A stretch of DNA of 53,267 nucleotides from assembly GCF_030646845.1 (NCBI RefSeq), contig NZ_JAUSLE010000017.1:1-53267 (forward strand), given 5' to 3'. Position numbers and translations under genes: made by a program. Position 1 is the stretch's first letter. Every line of letters begins with the position of its first letter. A model generated the notes under the pieces. It had not been told where the DNA came from and did not search any database. It saw only the letters and a program-made list of their open reading frames with translations. This DNA is from Rhodoferax sp. (GTDB lineage: Bacteria > Pseudomonadota > Gammaproteobacteria > Burkholderiales > Burkholderiaceae_C). Positions 47,447 through 53,267 of the stretch are shown one piece after another.

Positions 47447-48712
47447 ATGGTTCTGGGTATTGACTTTGGCACGTCCAATTCGGCGGCGGCGCTGGTGGGC
47501 GCCGACGGCCAGTTGTGCGTGATCCCGCTGGATGGCGCCAGCGCGGCCATGCCCACAGCACTGTTCTTCTGCAACGAGACCCACACCACTCTTTTCGGTA
47601 CACAGGCCATGCAAGCCTACCTCGGTGGCACCGAAGGGCGGCTGATGCGCTCCATCAAAAGCCTGCTGGGCAGCAGGTTGATGGACGAGTACACGGTGGT
47701 CAACGGCCAGTCCATCCGCTTTTTTGACATCGTCGTGCTGTTTTTCAAGGAACTCAAGGCACGCTGCGAAGCTCATGTGGGCCACCCGATCGAGCGCGCC
47801 ATGCTGGGTCGCCCGGTGCATTTTGTGGATGATGATGCCGAGCGCGATGCACTGGCTCAGGCCACGCTGGGACGTGCCGCCAGAGAAGCGGGCTTCGCCC
47901 ATATCGACTTCCAGCTCGAACCCATCGCCGCGGCATTCGACTTCGAGCAGCGCATTGCCCGCGAGACCACGGCGCTGGTGGTGGACATTGGCGGCGGCAC
48001 CTCCGACTTCACCGTGATCCGCCTGGGCCCCGATCTGCGCCAGAAGAGCGACCGCAGCAGCGACATCCTGGCCACCACCGGTGTGCATCTGGGCGGCACT
48101 GACTTTGACCGCCTGCTCGACCTGGGCTACGTCATGCCGCTGCTGGGTTACCGCCACATTGGCCCGGGCGAGCGCCCGATACCCAACAGTGTGTTTTTCG
48201 ACCTGTCCACCTGGCACCTGATCCACCACGCCTATTCCCGCAAGAGCATGCACTTTGCCCGCGAACTGTGGACCTCCTATGCCGACCTGGCGCTGCATGC
48301 CCGTCTGATGCAAGTGCTGGAGGAGCACCATGGGCACCGCATCCTGGCGGGCGTCGAAGCCGCCAAGATCGCCTGCTCGATCTCACAAGACAACGCGGCG
48401 GTGGACCTGGCCTTCTTGCACACGCCCAACAATGCCCTGCCGGCTCCTCCTGTCGTCATCACCCCGCACGGCATGGGCGAGGCGCTCGCCGGGTCGCTGA
48501 CCCAGGTGGTGCAATGCGCCCTGCAGTGCGTGCAGGCCTCGGGCCTCGCCGCAGTGGACGTCGTGTACCTCACCGGCGGGTCGTCCGCGCTCCAGCCGCT
48601 GGTGGACGCCCTTAAAGCCGCCCTGCCGGGTGCGACCATGGTGCAGGGCGACCGCTTTGGCGGCGTCGCCGCGGGGCTGGCGTGGGCCGGCTCTGTTGCG
48701 GACAAAGGATGA
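47447..48712 (+). CDS. Hsp70-family protein, YegD-like
   Basis: The 421-residue protein consists of the Hsp70 nucleotide-binding domain (VLGIDFGTSNSAAAL, VVDIGGGTSDFTVI, YLTGGSSALQPLV) without a DnaK-type substrate-binding domain, which is the layout of YegD. It may act as an atypical chaperone; its clients are unknown. The stop overlaps the following permease start (ATGA). ATG 47447 is the natural start, although the frame is open into the esterase gene. Confidence 0.9.
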   Translation: MVLGIDFGTSNSAAALVGADGQLCVIPLDGASAAMPTALFFCNETHTTLFGTQAMQAYLGGTEGRLMRSIKSLLGSRLMDEYTVVNGQSIRFFDIVVLFFKELKARCEAHVGHPIERAMLGRPVHFVDDDAERDALAQATLGRAAREAGFAHIDFQLEPIAAAFDFEQRIARETTALVVDIGGGTSDFTVIRLGPDLRQKSDRSSDILATTGVHLGGTDFDRLLDLGYVMPLLGYRHIGPGERPIPNSVFFDLSTWHLIHHAYSRKSMHFARELWTSYADLALHARLMQVLEEHHGHRILAGVEAAKIACSISQDNAAVDLAFLHTPNNALPAPPVVITPHGMGEALAGSLTQVVQCALQCVQASGLAAVDVVYLTGGSSALQPLVDALKAALPGATMVQGDRFGGVAAGLAWAGSVADKG

Positions 48713-50349
48713 AGCTCATGGGTCGTGCTGACCGCATGGTGTCGGCGCTGCTCATCATGACTTTGGGCCTGCCTCTGCTGTGGGCCGCTTCGGCTGCAGC
48801 GATGGCGGCGCTGGACGCCTCGGCCTGGCAGGGGCTTCTGGCGGATTCGCAAACCCTCCAGGCGCTGGGCCTCACGCTGTGGACCGGTCTGCTCGCCAGC
48901 GGTCTGTCAGTAGCGCTTGCCGCCTGGCTGATTTCACACAATTTCCCCGGGCCGGCCTGGGCCCGGCTGATGCAGGCCTTGGGTCCGATGCTGGCCGTGC
49001 CGCATGCGGCATTTGCCATTGGGCTGGCTTTTTTGCTGGCCCCCAGCGGCTGGCTGCTGCGGGCCCTGTCACCCTGGGCCACGGGGCTGGACGCACCGCC
49101 GCCCTGGGCGACCACGCAAGACCCCTGGGGACTCGGCCTGGTTCTGGTGCTGGTCGCCAAGGAAGTACCGTTTCTGCTGTGGGCGGCGGCCACCCAGCTG
49201 CAGCGCGCCGACGTCGCACAAGTCTGGACCCGTGAACTGCTGGTGGCGCGCAGCATGGGCTATGGGCCACGCGCTGCCTGGTGGCGCGTGTTGTGGCCGC
49301 AGTTGTGGCCACGGCTGCGCTGGCCTATGCTGGCCGTGCTGGCCTACAGCCTGACGGTGGTGGACGTGGCGCTGGTAATTGGCCCCACGACGCCGCCAAC
49401 GCTGGCGGTGCTGGCATGGCAATGGCTGCTGGATGCCGATGTGACCGTCAACGCGCGCGGGGCTGCCGCTGCATGGTTGCTGGCCCTGCTCGTGGGAGCC
49501 ATGGCGGGCCTGCTGTGGCAAGTGCCCCGGCAGCCGGCGTGGCGCACGCGCTGGACCACGGGCACCCGGCGCGCGCCAGCGCAGCGGAGCATGCTGGCGC
49601 GCGCCGGGGCCGTGGGCCTGGCCGCCCTGCTGTGCCTGTACCTGGCTGTGATGCTTTCGCTGGCCCTGGGTAGTGTGGCTGGCATCTGGCCGTTCCCTGC
49701 GTTATGGCCGCAGACACTCACCACACGCGCCTGGGCATCGGTTTGGGGCAGCCTCGCCACCATGGGGACCACACTGACGCTGGCGCTGGCCAGCGCCCTG
49801 GTCGCGCTGCTATGGTCGGTCGCCTGGCTTGAATGCGCGCCAGCGCTGCTGATTGACCGGTTGCGTCGTCTCATCTATCTGCCTCTGGTGCTACCCCCGG
49901 TGCTGTGGGTGGTGGGCGTACACAGCCTGACCTTGAACTGGGGCATTGATGCCACCTGGGCCGGCCTGTGGCTGGCCCACACGCTGGCCGCCGTGCCCTA
50001 CGTGCTGATTGCGCTGAGCCCCGCCTACACCGGTTTCGACCCACGCTTTCGGCACATTGCCGCGTCCCTCGGCCACGGACGGGCGGTGTTTCTTTGGCGC
50101 GTGAAATGGCCGCTCTTGCGCGCCGCGCTGGCATCGGCCTTTGCCGTTGGCTTTGCAGTCAGCGTGGCGCAGTATCTGCCAACCCTCTTTGTCGGCGCCG
50201 GGCGCTTTGCCACGGTGACCACCGAAGCCGTCACACTGGCCTCAGGCGCGCAACGGTCCCTGACCGCTGCCTACGCGTGGCTGCAGTGGCTGCTGCCGGC
50301 GCTGGTGTTTGGCCTGGCGGCCTGGCTGGGGAAACCCCGACGCTACTGA
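48709..50349 (+). CDS. ABC transporter permease with two fused domains, YnjC-like
   Basis: The 546-residue inner-membrane protein has about twelve transmembrane segments in two permease halves, each with an EAA loop: SMGYGPRAAWWRVLWPQL and SLGHGRAVFLWRVKWPLL. This fused design is typical of ThiP, iron and YnjC permeases. It is probably the partner of the YnjB-like binding protein at 44370. No ATPase gene follows before the next gene at 50404. Confidence 0.88.
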   Translation: MKLMGRADRMVSALLIMTLGLPLLWAASAAAMAALDASAWQGLLADSQTLQALGLTLWTGLLASGLSVALAAWLISHNFPGPAWARLMQALGPMLAVPHAAFAIGLAFLLAPSGWLLRALSPWATGLDAPPPWATTQDPWGLGLVLVLVAKEVPFLLWAAATQLQRADVAQVWTRELLVARSMGYGPRAAWWRVLWPQLWPRLRWPMLAVLAYSLTVVDVALVIGPTTPPTLAVLAWQWLLDADVTVNARGAAAAWLLALLVGAMAGLLWQVPRQPAWRTRWTTGTRRAPAQRSMLARAGAVGLAALLCLYLAVMLSLALGSVAGIWPFPALWPQTLTTRAWASVWGSLATMGTTLTLALASALVALLWSVAWLECAPALLIDRLRRLIYLPLVLPPVLWVVGVHSLTLNWGIDATWAGLWLAHTLAAVPYVLIALSPAYTGFDPRFRHIAASLGHGRAVFLWRVKWPLLRAALASAFAVGFAVSVAQYLPTLFVGAGRFATVTTEAVTLASGAQRSLTAAYAWLQWLLPALVFGLAAWLGKPRRY

Positions 50350-50403
50350 AACACCGGTCCGTTTGCAGGACAATGCAGGCTACTTCGTCACAACACAGGC
50401 CCC

Positions 50404-52626
50404 ATGCCCGCAAGCAACACTGATCCCGACCTGCATGCAGGGCACCCCGACGCATTGGAGCTGTTGCAGCTTGCGCTGCGCGAGCAGCAGGTCATTCTGG
50501 ACAATGCAGGCGTCGGCATCGTGTTCATCAAGCGGCGCATCCTGATTCGCTGCAACCAGCGCTTTGCACAGGTCTTTGGCCATGCCAGCACGGCCGATGC
50601 ATTGCGCAGCTCCAACATGTCGCTGTACCCCGACGAAGCGTCATTTCATGCACTGGCCGAAGCGGCCTACCCCGTCATGGCCCAGGGCCTGGCGTACGAA
50701 TCAGAGGTCCTGATGAAACGCCGGGATGGCCAGTTGTTCTGGACCCATCTGACCGGCAAACTGGTCAATCCGGCGGCCACTGACGAGGGCTCGATCTGGA
50801 TTGTTGACGACATCAGTGAGCGCAAGGCAGCGCAGGCGCAACTCGAGTCGGTCCTGACTGAACAAAGCCTGATTCTGGACAACGCCATGGTGGGCATCGT
50901 GTTTCTGCGGGACCGCAGAGTCACCCGCTGCAACCAGAGTTTTGAGACCATGCTGGGTTATGCGCCGGGTGAACTGCACGGCGTCTCCTCACGGCAGTGG
51001 TACCTGACTGAGCAGGAATGGATTGACGCTGCCGAGCGATGGCGCGCGCCCTTCGCCGCCGGGCAAGCCTTTGAAGGCGAAATCACACTGTGCAAGAAGA
51101 ACGGCACTCCCATTTTTTGCGAGGTTCGTGCCAAAGCCATTGACCCCAACGATCCGGGCCATGGGGCGATCTGGATCACCATGGACATCACGGCGCGAAA
51201 AAGCGTCGAGAATGAATTGCTGCAAGCGCGCGCGAACCTCGAAGGATTAGTCGAATTGCGTACCCAGGAGCTCAGGCGCACCGTGCTTGAGCTGGAGAAA
51301 AAAGCAGCCGAACAAGAAGTTGCCGAAGCCCATATCCAGCGCCTGGCCCATTTTGATGCCCTCACCGGGCTGCCCAACCGCCTGCTGTTGAGCGACCGGT
51401 GCCAGCATGCGCTCAGCGCAGCCCAACGGGCCCAGCAGTGCGTCGCCCTGATGTTTCTCGATCTGGACCATTTCAAAAACGTCAACGATTCCCTGGGGCA
51501 CCGCGTCGGCGACGAGGTGCTGGTTGAACTGGCGGCACGCCTGAAGGCCGCCGTGCGGGAGCAGGATACGGTCTCGCGCCTGGGAGGTGACGAATTCATT
51601 CTGCTGCTGCCCGACACCAATGCAGAGGGTGCGGCCCGTGTGGCCGACAAGCTGCTGCAGACGGCACTGATGCCCTTTCAGATTGAACAGCACGAACTCA
51701 CGGTCACACCGTCGGTTGGCATCGCGCTTTACCCGAAAGACGGCGCTGATCTCGACGCGCTGTCCAAGTGCGCCGATGCCGCCATGTACCGCGCCAAGGA
51801 AGACGGGCGCAACAGCTACCGATTTTTCACCGCCGAGATACAGGCCCATTCTGACCGCACCCTGCTCTTGCACAACGCCTTGCGCCGGGCACTGGCGCGC
51901 GACCAGCTGGAACTGCATTACCAGCCACAAATCTCGATGGAGACCGGCCGGACCGTCGGCGCCGAGGCTCTGCTGCGCTGGCATCACCCCGAGCTGGGTG
52001 CGGTGTCGCCCGCCGAATTCATCCCGATTGCGGAGAGCAGTGGCCTGATTCTGCCCATTGGGGAGTGGGTTATACGCACGGCCACCACACAGCTCATGGC
52101 CTGGATCAGTCAGGGCATGACACCCATCACCATGGCCGTCAATCTGTCATCCGCCCAGTTTCGGCATGCCGACCTGCCCCAACTCGTCACCAGCATCCTG
52201 GAAGACGTGGGCCTGGACCCCGGACTGCTGGAGCTTGAGCTGACGGAAAGCGTGGCCATGACCCACCCGCTGGGGGCCATCGCGGTGATGGACGACCTGC
52301 GCCAGCGCGGCGTGCGCATGGCCATCGATGATTTTGGTACCGGCTACTCGTCTTTGAGCTACCTGAAGCGGTTTCAGGTCTACAAACTCAAGATCGACCA
52401 GTCATTCGTGCGCGACATCACCGAAGACCCCGACGACAAGGCCATCGTCGGCGCCATCATCAGCATGGCCAGCAGCCTGGGGATGCAAACCATTGCCGAA
52501 GGCGTGGAAACGGAAGGACAGCTTGAATTTCTGCGGGCGCGGGGCTGCACCGAGGCACAGGGTTACTATTTCAGCCGCCCTTTGTCGGCGGTGGCGTTCG
52601 GCAACTACATGCGCGAAGCGGTCTGA
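50404..52626 (+). CDS. PAS-PAS-GGDEF-EAL c-di-GMP signalling protein
   Basis: The 740-residue protein has two related PAS domains (about 20-140 and 145-265), a short coiled coil, a GGDEF domain with intact GGDEF at 394-398 and I-site RxxD at 385-388, and an EAL domain with EALLRWHHPE at 521-530, ELTES and DDFGTGYSSLSYL. Both enzyme domains have their key residues, so it may make and break c-di-GMP. No membrane segment is seen, so sensing is cytoplasmic. Confidence 0.93.
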   Translation: MPASNTDPDLHAGHPDALELLQLALREQQVILDNAGVGIVFIKRRILIRCNQRFAQVFGHASTADALRSSNMSLYPDEASFHALAEAAYPVMAQGLAYESEVLMKRRDGQLFWTHLTGKLVNPAATDEGSIWIVDDISERKAAQAQLESVLTEQSLILDNAMVGIVFLRDRRVTRCNQSFETMLGYAPGELHGVSSRQWYLTEQEWIDAAERWRAPFAAGQAFEGEITLCKKNGTPIFCEVRAKAIDPNDPGHGAIWITMDITARKSVENELLQARANLEGLVELRTQELRRTVLELEKKAAEQEVAEAHIQRLAHFDALTGLPNRLLLSDRCQHALSAAQRAQQCVALMFLDLDHFKNVNDSLGHRVGDEVLVELAARLKAAVREQDTVSRLGGDEFILLLPDTNAEGAARVADKLLQTALMPFQIEQHELTVTPSVGIALYPKDGADLDALSKCADAAMYRAKEDGRNSYRFFTAEIQAHSDRTLLLHNALRRALARDQLELHYQPQISMETGRTVGAEALLRWHHPELGAVSPAEFIPIAESSGLILPIGEWVIRTATTQLMAWISQGMTPITMAVNLSSAQFRHADLPQLVTSILEDVGLDPGLLELELTESVAMTHPLGAIAVMDDLRQRGVRMAIDDFGTGYSSLSYLKRFQVYKLKIDQSFVRDITEDPDDKAIVGAIISMASSLGMQTIAEGVETEGQLEFLRARGCTEAQGYYFSRPLSAVAFGNYMREAV

Positions 52627-52642
52627 CGCGTCAAGCGATTAT

Positions 52643-52659
52643 GCTACCAAAAACGTAGC
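52643..52659. repeat. 17-bp repeat, copy 5 (intergenic)
   Basis: GCTACCAAAAACGTAGC has 5-bp inverted arms GCTAC/GTAGC around seven bases, 17 bp after the stop of the GGDEF-EAL gene. It is the only copy outside coding sequence and has perfect arms. Confidence 0.55.
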
Positions 52660-52717
52660 GTCATGCGCTTGCATCACGTGGGCTGCAGCCCGATCGGACT
52701 GCCACGCACTGGGGTTT

Positions 52718-53267
52718 TTAGAAGCTGGTCCAATCATCATCGCCACCGGCGGGCGACGCCTTGGGCGCTGCGGGTCTGGCTGCAGGCAGTGCTGGCGGCG
52801 CAGACGAGGCCCTACCTGGCTTGGCGGCAGGCGATCTGGCAGCAGCTCCCTTGGGGACGCCCCCGCCACGCCGGTCAATGCCCTTGAAAGGCGGCTTGCC
52901 CGACGTGTGCGAGCGCACGGCGGCCGGGGCAGTACCGCGATGGCTGTCATTCGCCCCCAGTTTGAACACCGCCACCACCTGCACCAGTTCCTGCGCCTGT
53001 GATTTGAGGCTGCTGGCAGCCGCCGCCATTTGTTCAACCAGCGCCGCGTTCTGCTGGGTGGCCTGGTCCATCTGGGAGACCGCTTCGCCCACTTGCGCCA
53101 CGCCGGAAGCCTGTTCGCTGCTGGCCGCACTGATCTCGCCCATGATGTCGGTGACGCGGCGAATGCTGCTGACCACCTCGGTCATGGTGGTGCCGGCCTG
53201 GTCCACCAGGGTGGTGCCGTGTTCGACGCGCTCCACACTGGCGTTGATGAGTGATTTGATTTCCTTG
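52718..53267 (-). CDS. Methyl-accepting chemotaxis protein, C-terminal part
   Basis: The frame is open to the window edge, so the N-terminus is missing. Visible are the end of the signalling coiled coil (KEIKSLINASVERVEHG, EISAASSEQASGVAQVGEAV, QMDQATQQNAALVEQMAAAA), then a flexible Ala/Pro/Lys-rich linker of about 80 residues and the end DDDWTSF. The last five residues (DWTSF) match the W-X-X-F pattern that tethers CheR/CheB in chemoreceptors. It is predicted to be a membrane-bound or soluble receptor feeding the Che pathway. Confidence 0.93.
   Translation of the reverse strand, partial: KEIKSLINASVERVEHGTTLVDQAGTTMTEVVSSIRRVTDIMGEISAASSEQASGVAQVGEAVSQMDQATQQNAALVEQMAAAASSLKSQAQELVQVVAVFKLGANDSHRGTAPAAVRSHTSGKPPFKGIDRRGGGVPKGAAARSPAAKPGRASSAPPALPAARPAAPKASPAGGDDDWTSF

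Overview
The window is high-GC DNA from a betaproteobacterium of the order Burkholderiales, most likely a Comamonadaceae member close to Rhodoferax or Polaromonas. This rests on the gene set and local order (hrcA|nadK-recN-rapZ, mutM next to mutY, lolB-ispE-tRNA-Gln-prs-rplY-pth, rsmD-coaD, an M16 peptidase pair divergent from ftsY) and on the protein sequences. Genus-level placement is an inference.

Positions 1 to about 13,073 are accessory DNA. The left edge holds two nested IS21-family remnants. Next come a two-gene unit on the minus strand (a PD-(D/E)XK nuclease-like protein and a helical protein with a C-terminal zinc ribbon), an AbiE-type toxin-antitoxin pair with a palindrome over its promoter, and a translationally coupled three-gene operon: SIR2-like NAD-binding effector, small middle protein, and Rad50/RecF-like ABC ATPase with a zinc hook. 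A P4-type tyrosine integrase follows. It lies beside the 5' half of a tRNA-Met gene that is cut exactly at the anticodon loop. The region therefore looks like a defence-loaded genomic island integrated at tRNA-Met, with its other end outside the window.

From 13,137 to about 28,085 the sequence is ordinary housekeeping chromosome: heat-shock repressor (hrcA), NAD kinase, RecN, RapZ, base-excision repair glycosylases MutY and MutM with a dynamin-like GTPase between them, a TPR protein, LolB, IspE, tRNA-Gln(TTG), PRPP synthetase, ribosomal protein L25, peptidyl-tRNA hydrolase, a DUF4124 protein and a YfhL-type ferredoxin.

From 28,253 to 39,036 is a metabolic and transport block: a complete Dpp/Opp-type peptide ABC transporter (two permeases, two ATPases, binding protein) followed by an amidase, then a minus-strand universal-stress-protein/P2-type cation ATPase pair, and an alpha/beta hydrolase. 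From 39,055 to 50,349 come coaD, rsmD, an active/inactive M16 peptidase pair, ftsY, a YnjB-like binding protein, a diguanylate cyclase, a carboxylesterase, a YegD-like Hsp70 and a YnjC-like two-domain permease. The window ends with a PAS-PAS-GGDEF-EAL protein and the C-terminal part of a chemotaxis receptor with a CheR/CheB-type tail.

A 17-bp hairpin-like sequence (GCTAY, seven T-rich bases, RTAGC) recurs five times in the chromosomal part, four times inside coding sequence. No rRNA genes or CRISPR arrays were seen.
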